Source of the DNA: Argopecten irradians
Taxonomy: Eukaryota > Mollusca > Bivalvia > Pectinida > Pectinidae
Direction: 5' to 3'
Assembly: GCF_041381155.1 (NCBI RefSeq)
Contig: NC_091137.1
Span: 10,039,765 to 10,103,764 of the forward strand
DNA length: 64,000 nucleotides
Part shown: positions 1 through 11,305 of the stretch, piece after piece
Numbering within the stretch: the stretch's first letter is position 1
How the letters are laid out: each line of letters begins with the position of its first letter
Made by a program: the position numbers and the translations under genes
Notes under the pieces: model-generated
What the model was told of the DNA's origin: nothing
Seen by the model: the letters and a program-made list of their open reading frames with translations, nothing else
Databases searched by the model: none

Positions 1-225
1 ATGGGTCATTATGGCTCATACAGTCTTTGTCACTCATCTGATGGAATAAGTCTGTTTGGCTTGTACAGTCTCTGTCACTCAGCTAAAGGAATGGGTCTGT
101 ATGGCTTGTACAGTCTCAGTCACTCAGCTAAAGGAATGGGTCTGTATGGCTTTACAGTCTCTGTCACTCAGCTCAAGGAATGGGTCTATATGGCTAGTAC
201 AGTCTCTTCCACTCAGCTAATGAAA
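1..225. repeat. 45-bp tandem repeat, about 5 copies, open at window edge
   Basis: About five units of roughly 45 bp, each containing TACAGTCTCTGTCACTCAGC or a variant and a GGAATGGGTCTGTATGGC segment. One unit has lost a base, which shifts the frame. It encodes a 15-residue repeat in one frame only because 45 is divisible by three. The array runs off the left edge. I see no gene signal; it is probably a minisatellite. Confidence 0.8.
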
Positions 226-419
226 TAAATCTATATAGCTTATGGCAGTAAATAGTTATATCTTTTAATTTCGTTGTCACACTGATTTTTGCCATGCAAC
301 TCACTGAACTCAGGTCCTTTGACCGGCAACCTTCCATTAAACAAGAGCTGTTGGAGAACATCAAAGCTCGCCTCGCCTATTCAGAAGAAGTTGATGTTCA
401 AGTATTTACTATTTAAACA

Positions 420-680
420 TGGAAATATGTCAAATTAACAGACTCAAAAACCCCCTAAAGGGCCCCAAATTGGTTGTATTATCACGTTCAGCATCCATAC
501 ACATTAGGAAAATAAAATCATAAACATATATGATGACTTAAGCTTAAACAATTGACGAAACAGAAACTTGCTCAAAAACTTAAACATGAAATGGGACGCC
601 AACGCTGACGCCGACGCCGGGGTGACAATTAACATTAATTAGCTCCCCCTATTCTTCGAATAGGCAAGCTAATAAAATTA
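420..680 (+). mobile_element. Tail of a Helitron-like non-autonomous repeat
   Basis: The stretch holds GACGCC-type short repeats (about 596-620), then a terminal hairpin in which CCCCTATTCTTCGAATAGG folds on itself (about 645-664), then AGCTAATAAAA. I recognise this arrangement of a GACGCC run followed by a hairpin as a common element tail in bivalve DNA. The 5' end is unclear and may reach back to about 330. Assignment to Helitrons is inference from the hairpin-ended tail; no RepHel gene is present. Confidence 0.5.
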
Positions 681-1175
681 AAATAGCATTGTAGAAAGGT
701 TGAAGATCAAACTGTACAAAACCAGTTTTTGTAATATTCTGGTTTTCAATCAACTTTGTTGAGAGTGCACTATACTAAAATAGATACCGTATTTTCCCTA
801 ATGAGAGCACCGGGCCCGGGTAAATGGCCAAGGGGGCGCCGTTATTTGAGACCATTTTTAGATGTTTTTTTCTGAAACAGACTATAGTCATCTTGCTTTT
901 AGTTTCGTAATTTTCTGAAACTTACTATCACCAACTGATGTTTTGAAGTCAAGTAAGTATTGAAATTACATAATTATGAAGAAATGTGTGCACCAGAAGT
1001 ATTAAACATTGGTTAAATATGTCTGTTTTACAGAATTTTGGCATTTCATGCAAGCCTGTTTGTTTACCATGCATACACAAAATAGCGGACGGTGCTTTCG
1101 ATCGCTACTTTCGTTTTGTGGCAGATGGGAATTACCGACAAGAGCACACAATAAAATGCTTAGAAATTATAACAT

Positions 1176-1455
1176 ATGTATAAACAAATATACAATATAC
1201 CCTTCATGTCTACTAATAATACTAAACTTCAATGGCTTCAGTTAAGAATTTCCCATCATATTCTAACAACTAATACATATCTTTGTAAAATTAGTCTTTC
1301 AAATAATCCTCACTGTATATGCTATGTGCATTATAAAGGGAGACAATCACACATCTTTTTTGGGAATGCTCTAAAGTTCAGAACTTTTTAGCCAATTTTG
1401 AAAACCTTTTGGATATTCTTTTTATTCCTTTTGCTATTAATAAAGAAACTATGCT
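1176..1455 (+). mobile_element. LINE reverse-transcriptase ORF, 3' fragment (copy A)
   Basis: The translated segment around 1206-1391 contains KLQWLQLRISHHILTTNTY, which matches in order the KLQWLQFRINHRIL segment at about 1840-1887 of copy B just downstream. It belongs to the C-terminal part of a LINE ORF2-like protein, past the RT domain. The frame carries stops and shifts, so it is dead. The 3' limit is set near 1452-1456, where the protein order jumps back to an earlier part of the same protein. Confidence 0.5.
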
Positions 1456-2699
1456 AAGAAGTTATGGTATGAAAAGGGTGTTATATTTATCTATAACATT
1501 TTGAAAACAGACAAATCCATTTGTAGTCTAGAAGAATTTCGTGAAACGTATAACATTCAGACCAATTTTCTAGAATATCAGGGTATGAAACATGCCATTA
1601 ATCATGTCATCAGAAACAATCAACAAAGTTTTGACTCTGAAAAAAATATAACTCTTCCTAACATACCAATAAACCTCAAATTGATTTTAAGTTGTAAAAA
1701 AGGTGTTCAAAATATATATAATGTTTTAATTAAAAATGAAGTTATACCTACTGCTCAAAATAAATGGAATCAAAATTTTGAAATTGATTGTGATGAATGG
1801 GGAAATATTTATAAACAACCTTTTAATGGTACTACTAGCTCAAAGCTTCAATGGTTACAATTCCGAATAAATCACAGAATACTATAACTACAAAAACATT
1901 TCTTTTAAGAATTGGTAAATCAAACAACAATCTATGTACATTTTGTAAAACACATCCAGAAACAATCACTCATATATTTTGGGACTGTGAAAATGTATCA
2001 AATTTGATTGAACAATTAAGAATTTCTATAATTACTAATAATTTAAGTCTTAGATTTGAAAAACAGGATTTTATCTTCGGCAAACAAGATAGTACAAATA
2101 CTAATTTCCATATTGAAAATTTGATACTGCTTCTAGTAAAACAATACATTTACAACTGCAAATGTCTAGAAAAAGAACTCAATTTCAACAGTCTAAAAAA
2201 TCATATTAAATTTGAACTAAAAGCTCACTGGATTATAATATCCAACAGTAATTTAAAGCGGAAACCACAAGCACTTGCAGAATTACAAAATTGGTTAAAT
2301 GTATAAACAGTAATATTTTAAAAAATTTTGAAAGATCTGTGACCTAGGTTTACTCCCCCCCCCCTTTTTTTAATCTTTTTTTTTCTTTTTTCTTCTTTTT
2401 CTGTCCTGTCTTTGGTGTAATTTTTTATCAAGAGTTGTCTCCCCTAGTTCAATTTCTCATTACATCTGTAGGAAGGGAAATAACTCTTGATAGATCTTTT
2501 ATGTGAATGTGTGTGTGTGTATTTGTTACGTTAATAAGTTACTTGTAAATATATGTATGTACATACGTTAAAATATGCAATCTGAAATAACTCTACAAAT
2601 GTAACTTTTATTGTACTCGTCTTTCATGTATCTTCTGTATATGTTGTGATGTGTATATTTTTTGAAAAAAATGAATAAAAAATAAATTTAAAAAAAAAT
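1456..2699 (+). mobile_element. LINE 3' end (copy B) with 3' UTR and A-rich tail
   Basis: Open codons run from about 1456 to about 1887 and, after a frameshift near 1885, from about 1890 to 2306 (TAA). They include KLQWLQFRINHRIL, a zinc-knuckle-like CTFCKTHPETITHIFWDCE segment (C-x2-C-x7-H-x4-C) and a C-terminal NWLNV ending. This is the C-terminal region of a LINE ORF2-like protein, 5'-truncated. A pyrimidine- and T-rich 3' UTR follows, then a terminal ATAAAAAATAAATTTAAAAAAAAA tract split over 2670-2698, the expected LINE 3' end. The copy abuts a minus-strand LINE remnant at 2700. Non-functional because of truncation and frameshift. Confidence 0.7.
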
Positions 2700-3277
2700 C
2701 AAAGTACTGAAAGTACTAAATGGCTCGGTCTCGATGATTGGAGGAATATATTTCTAAAGTCAAAATTTTTCTTTTTGGACAATAAGAAATAAATTTTGCT
2801 AGTGTTCCTTCCAATTTGGACTTTTGAGGATTCCTTGGACACAAAGGTATTAAATAAGAAACACATACTAAACTCTTGGGAGCCCATTCCAATATTTCCT
2901 ATGATGTTATATGCCAAATGATTTTATAGCATCTTTAAACTTTTCCTTGTTAATTTGATGTCAATTAAAATATCCATTCGGAATTGCTATTCTCATCAAG
3001 TTCCTGGGACCACAGTATCAGTTAACATGTATTGTTTTACAGCAGAGACAGACAAGAGGCATATTTTTCTATGCCAAAATGTCTTAAATATAGAATATGT
3101 CAGTCCTCTAGAAGACTTATCAATACAGTCATACCATTTCTGAATAAAATGGTCAATTGGTCTACTTTTAACAAGTTTTTGTAATTATTCTTTCGTAAAA
3201 CATCAAGATGATTGATATATCTAAGCATGAATTAAACTAGCTCTGGATAAAATATCTTAAACATCTTACAGCCATTT

Positions 3278-4723
3278 AAACAAGAGGCCCAGAGGGCCTG
3301 TATCGCTCACCTGGTTTGTAATGCCTAGTAAGGTTCATTGTTTCTTTTCTGAAGGAATTTGAATATTTACCTCTAATTCCCCTATTGGGCCCCACTCTTT
3401 CTGCTCAAGGGGGTGAAAGCCAAAAATTATAGGAATTCTGTTAACCCCAAGGATGTTTCTGGGCCAAATTTGGTTAAAATCCAAGCAGAACTCTAAGACT
3501 AGTAGCGATTTATAGGATTTACCTAAATTTCCCTATTGGGCCCCGCCCCTCCTGCCCCCAGGGGGTCAGATCCAAAATTTATACAAGTTCTATTCCCCTT
3601 CCCCCAAGGATGTTTCTGGCCAAATTTGGTTTCAATCCATGCAGAACTCTAGGACAAGTAGCGATTTATAGGATTTACCTCTATTTCCCCTATTGGGCCC
3701 GCCCCTCCTGCCCCCCGTGGTCAGAGCCAAAATTTATATAAGTTCTGTTCCTATTCCCCTAAGAATGTTTCTGGCTAAATTTGGTTACAATCCATGCAAA
3801 ATTCTAGGACAAGTAGCGATTTATAGGATTTACCTCTATTTCCCCTATTGGGCCCCACCCCTCCTGTCCCCAGGGGGTCAGAGCAAAAATTTATACAAGT
3901 TCTGTTCCCCTTCCCCCTAGGATGTTCCTGGCCAAATTTGGTTACAATCCATGCAGAACTCTAGAACAAGTAGCAATTTATAGGATTTACCTAAATTTCC
4001 ACTATTGGGCCCCACCCCTCCTGTCCCCGGGGGGTCAGAGCCAAAATTTATACAAGTTCTGTTCCCATTCCCCCAAGGATGTTTCTGGCCAAATTTGGTT
4101 ACAATCCATGCAGAACTCTAGGACAAGTAGCGATTTATAGGATTTACCTCAATTTCCCCTATTGGGCCCCGCCCCTCCTGTCCCCGGGGGGTCAGAGCCA
4201 AAATTTATACAAGTTCTGTTCCCCTTCCCCCAAGGATGTTTCTGGCCAAATTTGGTTACAATCCATGCAGAACACTAGGACAAGTAGAGATTTATAGGAT
4301 TTACCTCAATTTCCCCTATTGGGCCCCGCCCCTCCTGTCCCTGGGGGGTCAGAGCCAAAATTTATACAAGTTCTATTCCCCTTCCCCCAAGGATGTTTCT
4401 GGCCAAATTTGGTTTCAATCCATGCAGAACTCTAGGACAAGTAGCGATTTATAGGATTTACCTCAATTTCCCCTATTGGGCCCCGCCCCTCTTGTCCCCG
4501 GGGGGTCAGAGCCAAAATTTATACAAGTTCTGTTCCCCTCCCCCCAAGGATGTTTCTGGCCAAATTTGGTTAAAATCCATGCAGAACTCTATGACTAGTA
4601 GCGATTTAAAGGAAATGTTGACGGACAGACGGACGACGGACGACGGACGACGGACGGACGACAGACGACGGACGCCGCGCCATGACATAAGCTCACCGGC
4701 CCTTCGGGCCAGGTGAGCTAAAA
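3278..4723 (+). mobile_element. Tandem-repeat-cored non-autonomous element (pearl / Helitron-like)
   Basis: Begins near AACAAGAGGCCCAGAGGGCC (hairpin GGCCC/GGGCC) followed by GTATCGCTCACCTGG. It then has about eight tandem units, a GACGGACGACGG-type run at 4621-4675, and ends with GCTCACCGGCCCTTCGGGCC followed by AGGTGAGCTAAAA, again a hairpin. The plan of a tandem core between hairpin-bearing ends matches what is known of bivalve pearl elements and non-autonomous Helitron/Helentron derivatives. No coding capacity; the short open frames in the core are repeat artefacts. It interrupts a minus-strand LINE. Confidence 0.65.
3360..4612 (+). repeat. 157-bp tandem repeat core, about 8 copies
   Basis: The segment GATGTTTCTGGCCAAATTTGG recurs at 157-bp spacing (4079, 4236, 4393, 4550, and earlier with small indels). 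Units contain CCCCTATTGGGCCCC and a C-rich, G-rich stretch. The outermost units are more diverged than the central ones, as expected for an array that expands in its middle. Confidence 0.85.
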
Positions 4724-5123
4724 ATGTCTGGTCCATTTTCATGTAAAGAATACATTAATTCATAAATATTACTTGATAATTTATTTGATGTTATGTAGTT
4801 TATGCCAAAAAGTAATTATTCTACATTTTATTCCAATATCAATTGGGTATCTTGTTAGCTCGCCATAGACCATGAATTGTTTTATACACTTTCTTAACTT
4901 GAGGAAATTACAAATGAATTTTTCTACAATATTTGTATTTTCAAATCCCCATACTTCTGATGAGTATAATAAAACTGTTATTACAAGTGACTAAAATATT
5001 TTCAGTTTAAAATCAACAGGAAGAGATACATTCCTTAGTTTCTTAAAAATAGCAAACACTGATTTAATTGTTTGTTCAGCAGTTTTTTCCTTTTTAAAAA
5101 AAACCCGCTACCATTAATGTTAA

Positions 5124-5496
5124 AAAGATGCTCCACCGCCGACAGATCATAAATGATATTCATCATTTGAACAATAATTTGTGTTTAATCATGTATATAT
5201 ATGTCTAATTAACACAAAAAATAATATATAAAATAATATATTTTGCCTTTGGTGCATGGGCAGTCAGTACTTCATTCCATATAGGATACAGTATAGTGCC
5301 ACAGATTTTTTCAGGATGCAATTAATTATATTTTTAATTTTCTAATTTAAAATGAAATTAGAAGCTCAAACATTTCAATAGTGGTAATGGTGTAAAATTT
5401 GTTAATTTTGTAACTAAAGAAAAATACTAAATCGTCCTGTCCTGCTCCTGTTTTTGATAGTGAAAAAATACCATTTGTCAGCGGTGGAGCATCTTT
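5124..5496. mobile_element. MITE, copy 1 (terminal inverted repeat AAAGATGCTCCACC)
   Basis: Ends are AAAGATGCTCCACCGCCGAC on the left and GTCAGCGGTGGAGCATCTTT on the right, an inverted pair of about 20 bp with one mismatch. A second copy lies at 55990-56353. It is non-coding. It lies between codons of the minus-strand LINE remnant, so it inserted after the LINE. Flanking duplications are obscured by A/T runs, so I do not assign a superfamily. Confidence 0.75.
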
Positions 5497-5850
5497 AAAA
5501 AATATACCTAGATATGTATACCCTTCTTATCAAAATAATTTTATATCCCATAACGTAAACTGGTGTTGTTGGGCCAATTTACGTTTTGAGAATATTACAA
5601 CGTTTATCTTTCTGATATTAGGTTATAATTTCCATGTAATGCAATATTGTTCAAATCCGTTTAACATTTTTGTTGTATAACAGCGTCATCGGCATATAAA
5701 ATGATAAAAAGTTTGGGATACATGTCAATATTATCTATAAATAATTTGTCAATAGTTAATTGTCAGACAATTAACATTGTTTTTAAGATAAGATAAGATT
5801 CCACGTCATCAAGGTAGATTGAAAACAGGAAAGGAGATATAAATAAGGTA

Positions 5851-7000
5851 CCATACTGTGCATGTACATGTATATGTTCAAGGTAAATAAACAATGCAAG
5901 TTGATCTTGCAGAATTGCCTTACAGCGTTATAATAGATGCAGTATGTATCATTGCATTGGATGTAATTGATTTAAGGGCAGTTCATGTGGTGACCGAAAA
6001 AAGGTAAAATCACCACTTTCAGAGTGATCAGAGAAGATTGATAGTCAAGGAGGGAAAACATAAGACAACCTGTGTTATGCAAATTAATATTTAATTTATC
6101 TTAAATAAATTGTGCTGAAGATGATGATTAGTGTATTATTAACGATATAAATCTAAATATGTTTTCTAAAAATATTAACAACTAATGCCATTATAAATTT
6201 AATGTTTTATTTATTCTTTTTATTTCAAGCATGTACATGTCATAGAAAATAAACAAATACCAAGTATATGCTTAAATCATATATAAGTAAAATTCACAAA
6301 TCACAACACTAATGTGTATTGTATATATGGAATGAAGATGATGATGGTAATTATTTGGATTAAAAATGTTTACAACATTAAAGCGAATAGTCGGGCAAGT
6401 GACTGTAAAATCGGTAAAAATGGTATTAATATATCCGGGTATAATTTCTTATGAATTAGAAAAATAAAACTTTCCGTCAAAATCGCTGTACATGCGAAGA
6501 AAATAATAATATCTATGGGAATCCTAAAAGTCCTCCCGACCGGCTATGAGTGCAGTTCAACCTTAACGCATGCGCAACACCCACCACTCTCCGTAGTAAA
6601 CAAAACATGGCTACCGTAGTCTTTAACCAAAAGGTTTCCGCCAAAACAACCAACTGACTCACCTAAAATGCGAAAGGAAAGGCAATGGAGCAGCGACAAT
6701 CCCAACAACTGACTCGGTAAACATTACGACGCATGGAGAGTGTTAATACAACTTGTTATAGTGAAGAGAACAGTTCAAACGAGCACGCGGCTCCGGACCG
6801 CTACTGAACGTACCTTAGGCCTACTACCCGGTACTCCCTGCTCAGCTGATAGTGAGTGAGTCTTCGTATTTTGATCATTATGTAAATAGTCCCTAGCAGT
6901 ATTTTTTCATAAATGAGTGGTCACATAGGGTCACATGTTTCATACCTGTTCCCCAATCGCGTAAAACGTAACCCTGGGGTAAATAGCGGTTCTTTCGTGG
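5851..7000. other. Non-coding, no gene seen; promoter-like stretch at 6540-6860
   Basis: No open frame of note. The stretch 6540-6860 is richer in G+C and CpG than its surroundings and contains AACATGGCTACCG, but it leads to no sustained open frame. A candidate transposon end lies at 6382 (see separate entry). Confidence 0.4.
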
Positions 7001-8544
7001 GGCCTCTTTAGGGGTAATGAATGCCCTGTATATTTATAAAATGTACCGTTGTAATGCATGTACAGCTAGAATGTAACCGCTAGTGCATTATCAAGCTAAG
7101 ATTTGTTTCAATTAATCCATAATATTATGCTACCGGTCAATTCATACAGTTCTGATGTATATATTTATAGATTTTTAATTTGTAAATTTTTGTTCTGTAC
7201 ATGTTCTGGTAGTGTTATACACATACATTGTATATAGGATTTACATTGTAGGTTAATTGGTAAAATTGTATTGTATATGTTCTGATATACACATATACAT
7301 ATGTACCGGTACATGTAGGTTTTTAGCTTGTTCTTTAGATATATTTGGAGGACACATACAATATTATTTCTGGTCATAATAATAAATAGTGTTTGTATAT
7401 TTATTACAACTGTACCTGGTTCATGTGTATATGACAAACTTTACAGAGTTGAAATGTACTGCAGCCATGTATCATTTATAATTATTCTGAATTTTTGTTG
7501 GAACTATAGATAATGAATTTTGTATCTTTTTTGAAACAATATTTGATTCTATCAAATGCATCAGTGACACATTCACAACTTATAAAATGTTTTCTCTAAA
7601 ATAAAAAAAAACCCTGTAGAATGAACCTACATTTATTCATTTATATATATTTGAAATTGATCATTTCAATTTTTGTCATATTCAACAGATATAAATCAAA
7701 GTACTGAAAGTACTGAGAGCTTAAGGCAAGTGAAGAAATTTAATTTGCAGGTATTCAGATGAGTAGACATAAAAAAACAAGTGTTAGCTACCCAAAAAGC
7801 TAAGAAGGCTACCATACAGCAGTTACCTAGGGTAGCTGCCATAGTTCTTATTCTCGCTTTTGAATAATGATAATTCAAATGCTTTCACATTCAATGTAAA
7901 AGATTATCAACTTCATGATATTCATGAAAGGGCCACTAGGCTACCTTTCCGAAACAAAAAATTAAAAATCTTTTTATAGCAATTATAATATAATAAATTG
8001 AAGTTTTGCCTTGTGGCGCAGAAATGGTCAACTAACCCATTGTAATTATGACGACGCCAGGAACATAATACAACCTGCGATATGAAACTTAACCTTTTAT
8101 TTATTTCAATAAAGTTGTTCATAATGTGAAGAGGGCCTTTTCCTTATGCTTACAAGTTTTCCGTCAAATATACACTATACTGATATACATTTACATGTAC
8201 TTGGACAAGTTGGTGAAATACATAGTATACAAGCATAACTTTTCAGTTAAAAGCCTAACTTTGTTTCAGCATCTCCCATGTACCGACAGTTTTTACAAGT
8301 AGGTCATGGCCATCTAGCGTACAGTACCAGTTAGGCTATATCTAGATGCTCCACGTGCTCCCGGCAATGTTTCTATTCAGTACGTGTAGCGACGCCTTAT
8401 GTGATTTCTGAGAATAATGTCCAACAACCAGAAAAAACATTCAGACTTCTTTGGGTTTATCTAATGATAATTTGTTTGCAATGATTTCCCCACTGGTACC
8501 CCTTACACACATGAAATCTTCAACAACAAGTAACCAATTTTTTG
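7000..8544. other. AT-rich non-coding stretch, nothing recognised
   Basis: Only short, stop-rich frames. TACATGT/ACATGTA-like words are common at 7190-7320. The 20-mer ATCAAAGTACTGAAAGTACT at about 7695 also occurs at about 2698, at the join between two LINE remnants, so this point may be an element edge. Confidence 0.4.
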
Positions 8545-9062
8545 TTGGCCCTGCAGGTAGGGCGTTAGAATTGTACCTGCTGCACCTATTGCATGATCGT
8601 AAAAGGTGACTAAATTTAGGATCTTATCTTTTCTATTCTTCCTAACTTACTTTATCTTTCCCAATGCCTCCATTGGCACCGCCTCACTTTTGGCCTTGAG
8701 ATGAGCGTTTGCCCCTGTAAGGAAGGCTCTGGGTTCTGTCCCCTGGCCGAGACAGACCAAAGTCTATAAAAGTTGTAGTTTCCGCTCCTGCTTAGCGTTC
8801 AGCATAAGGGGAGTGGGACGACTGGTTTGCCCGTTGTCAGTATAATGTGACCGGGTGGGGAGTGTTGTTTGGTGTCTTCAGTTGCATGCTTCAGTGATAT
8901 AGCACTATAAAAAGGGCAACAGTTCCACTATACAAGAAGACACAACATGAATTTACTGCAGTCTCCCAAAACACGCACCTCGCACAACATTCACGCAACA
9001 CACTGCATACATAGGAGGCCATAGCTGTTAATAGGACGTTAATTAATCAAACAAACAACACA
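8545..9062 (+). mobile_element. SINE-like dispersed repeat with AAACAAACAA tail
   Basis: A moderately G+C-rich block of about 520 bp that stands out from the AT-rich surroundings. It starts near GGCCCTGCAGGTAGGGCG and ends with GGACGTTAATTAATCAAACA and a CAAACAACA tail. It contains TATAAAAGTTG and ACTATAAAAAGGGC words. I recognise the body (for example CCTCCATTGGCACCGCCTC) as a widespread molluscan repeat, by memory only. No open frame. The tail suggests spread by retroposition; the internal promoter type was not established. Confidence 0.5.
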
Positions 9063-9093
9063 CGTAAATCATTTGGGAAAGCCAATCAAAGTG

Positions 9094-10230
9094 CAGTGAT
9101 AGGGAAGGCCACGCGCCCTGCGCCATACGCGCATTTGTTGGATAAATGACGCATCAAAAAACATACTTAGACATTTTGATTGATCATCGGTAAGATATTA
9201 TGGTTTTTGAGACGGACCCCGGTTTCTAAACACGATGACGTAAGATCTTTTTTTATTGGTTCCCCACCCGCTGATTTGTCAAATGTATACAGAGGTTATA
9301 TGACATGTATTACAAACCACTAATGTATTGAAATATCGAGTTTTGTTTTATCGTTTTTTAAGAAAATGTAACTATTTATCGTGTTCTGCCTTTGAGTGTA
9401 AGCGTTTTTCATCTAAATAAGCGACTTGTCACGTGACACTCAGCAATGGTATAAGCGGTCCGATGTAAACAAAGATGTCATAACGCAAAATCTGATACTG
9501 TTCAGGGAGTTCCCTGCGTTAGAACCTAGATGTAAATCTGATACTGTACTTGCTGGTCGAAATCATCTATGAGAGATAATTTCCATTCTTTTCACTCAAC
9601 AGCTTGAAAGCGACAGAGACAATTTCTTTAGCATCCCCCCGATGTGGTCGATCACATTCACGTAACTTTATCTGAAGAACACCTGAACAACGCAACCACG
9701 TGCATTACGCTAGTAATCTTCAACATCCCTTCCGTATTTGGAGACAGAAACAGTAAAATTCGTAAGCGTTCATTTCGTTTTGTTTCTACATTAAATAAAT
9801 TGGTCTTTGGGTCGGTATATGAACTACATACCACTTATGTTTCTGATTTTGTATTTGACAAACAATGACGCATGAAGTGAACTAGGTAACATGTCTGTGT
9901 ATTTCTGCTAACATACATATAATCAATGTTTTGTTTTACAACAAGAAAAAAAAAGTTTAATATTACTTCTAATTTTGAAGCAGTTTCTGGTTAAATGATC
10001 AGTTAACAAATTCATCTGCTAGCATTTTTTACTTATTTGCTGAATCAACAGTACACTGACTAATGAGTGACTAATAAAACATTGATGATACATGCTGATG
10101 TTAATTTTTGTTTTCGCCTCAATGTCCCTAGAAAATGTAGTTTTGGCGCATTGTCTGATCAAATGTCCCATCAAAATTTTATTTCAAGGGGACATAGTCG
10201 CATAGTAACAAATCTCCTTCCCTATCACTG
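9094..10230. mobile_element. Non-autonomous DNA transposon, 15-bp inverted ends, 5-bp target duplication
   Basis: Ends are CAGTGATAGGGAAGG at 9094 and CCTTCCCTATCACTG ending at 10230, a perfect 15-bp inverted repeat, flanked on both sides by AAGTG (9089-9093 and 10231-10235). CAG-starting ends with a 5-bp duplication suit the hAT5-type group of hAT elements. A 74-codon open frame at 9644-9868 resembles no transposase I know. A piece related to about 9710-9930 occurs inverted at 11685-11835. Confidence 0.7.
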
Positions 10231-10951
10231 AAGTGAACTGTGTTTAATTATGTTTATTCAAAAATACTTGAATAAAATAACATAGCATAACATAACAAAA
10301 CATTATTTTTATTTTACTCTTTAGTGATACATGTCCATCTGAACGTATGCTTTTTGATATGTTTTTACATACCGTAAATCTGTTCAATTGCAAATTTACT
10401 TGAAACCTGCAGTCCGCTAATTATGTCATGTTCATCATTAGATGTTTTGCAACACTACGGTCAATTAGACAGAATTGTAACCCTAGATCTGACAACAAAG
10501 TTGTCTAGAGCTTTATATATCTGCCATTGCAGCTAGTTAATATATGCCCAGTATTATTTCACTGCTTCTTGATAATCTCAATTCTTCAACATTTTGAGTC
10601 TGCTGTGGATGACTAGCAAATATTGGGTCCTGTTATTTTAGAATTTAACAAAATATGCAATAATTTCAATAAAAAGTTATAGAGTCCTCTAACATAAACT
10701 TAAAGAATTTTGTTAAGTTCAAGTCAGTTGTGGAGTCTTGTTTACAAGTAATTTGAGTTAATATATTAGTATCATTTTTAATCTTTTTATTTTTAATTTT
10801 TATCAATATTTTAAGCTCATGTTTCCAGTTTTTAAATCAGAGATAATAATTGTCTTAATAAAATCTAGCCTTATTAGTGATTACACTTGTCTCTTAAACT
10901 TCATATACACACATGTATATTATGTACAAATGTATTGTGTATACATGATTG

Positions 10952-11081
10952 TGTAACAGGAGAGGAGAAAATGTAGCGGCCAGACCGGGATTCAAACCCG
11001 GGACCCTCAGAACACTAGCTGAGTGCTCTACCGACTCAGCTACCTGGTCTCCGATGATTGACCCAGTCCAATCCTGCTACA
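10952..11081 (-). repeat. TRIM 3' LTR (130 bp) containing a tRNA-like sequence
   Basis: Left-hand LTR. The tRNA-like part is 10978-11049 on the minus strand. Its D-stem is disrupted here (GCTG in place of GCTC), so it is more decayed than the right-hand copy. The polypurine tract lies just outside it at 11082-11098. Confidence 0.85.
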
Positions 11082-11175
11082 CTCCTCCCTCCTTTCTCAA
11101 AGTCTTCACCCTCGAAGACATACGAGAATCTTCCAAATACCACCAACGTGGGTTATGTAGTTGGGGCGCCAATTT

Positions 11176-11305
11176 TGTAACAGGAGAGGAGAAAATGTAG
11201 CGGCCAGACCGGGATTCAAATCCGGGACCCTCAGAACACTAGCCGAGTGCTCTACCGACTGAGCTACCTGGTCACCGATGATCGACCCAGTCCAATCCCG
11301 CTACA
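11176..11305 (-). repeat. TRIM 5' LTR (130 bp) containing a tRNA-like sequence
   Basis: Right-hand LTR. The minus-strand tRNA-like part is 11202-11273. The primer-binding site lies just inside it at about 11162-11171. Confidence 0.85.
11202..11273 (-). other. tRNA-like sequence inside the LTR (pseudo-tRNA)
   Basis: 72 nt on the minus strand: GACCAGG, then TAGCTCAGTCGG (matches the A-box consensus TRGYNNARNNGG), GAGC closing the D-stem, anticodon stem CTCGG/CTGAG around an eight-base loop, T-arm CCGGA-TTTGAAT-CCCGG, and TCTGGCC as 3' acceptor strand. The acceptor has an A-C mismatch at pair 2 and the anticodon loop has one base too many, so it is unlikely to be a working tRNA. It could serve as a pol III promoter for the TRIM. 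Confidence 0.75.

Larger units (their letters stand above)
2700..5850 (-). mobile_element. Minus-strand LINE remnant split by two insertions
   Basis: Read on the minus strand, 5840 down to 5500 encodes SPFLFSIYLDDVE and then LYADDAV, the YADD catalytic motif of reverse transcriptases (codons at 5685-5696), then GYTYLGIFF. The line resumes at 5123 with NINGSGFF, continues as SSEVWGFENTNIVEKF and MVYGELTRYPI, and after a second break (4723-3278) ends with FIQKW...SSRG and a degenerate Cys/His region near 2880-2930. The order fits a LINE ORF2 (RT, thumb, C-terminus). There are many stops and frameshifts. A MITE (5124-5496) and a 157-bp-unit element (3278-4723) sit inside it. Confidence 0.72.
10952..11305 (-). 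mobile_element. TRIM: complete miniature LTR retrotransposon, 354 bp
   Basis: Two direct repeats of 130 bp (10952-11081 and 11176-11305) flank 94 bp. Read on the minus strand each LTR starts TGTAGC and ends GTTACA (TG...CA). The 4-bp duplication ATTG lies at 10948-10951 and 11306-11309. A primer-binding-site-like TGGCGCCCC starts four bases inside the 5' LTR (right-hand copy). A purine tract, GAGAAAGGAGGGAGGAG, touches the 3' LTR. These are all the marks of an LTR retrotransposon with no coding sequence, i.e. a TRIM moved in trans. The LTRs differ at 6 of 130 sites by eye, so it is not very recent. Confidence 0.88.

Noticed and set aside
10978..11273. Two tandem tRNA genes on the minus strand
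   Set aside because: Both have an acceptor mismatch and an oversize anticodon loop, and they lie inside the LTRs of a TRIM, so they are tRNA-like parts of the element.
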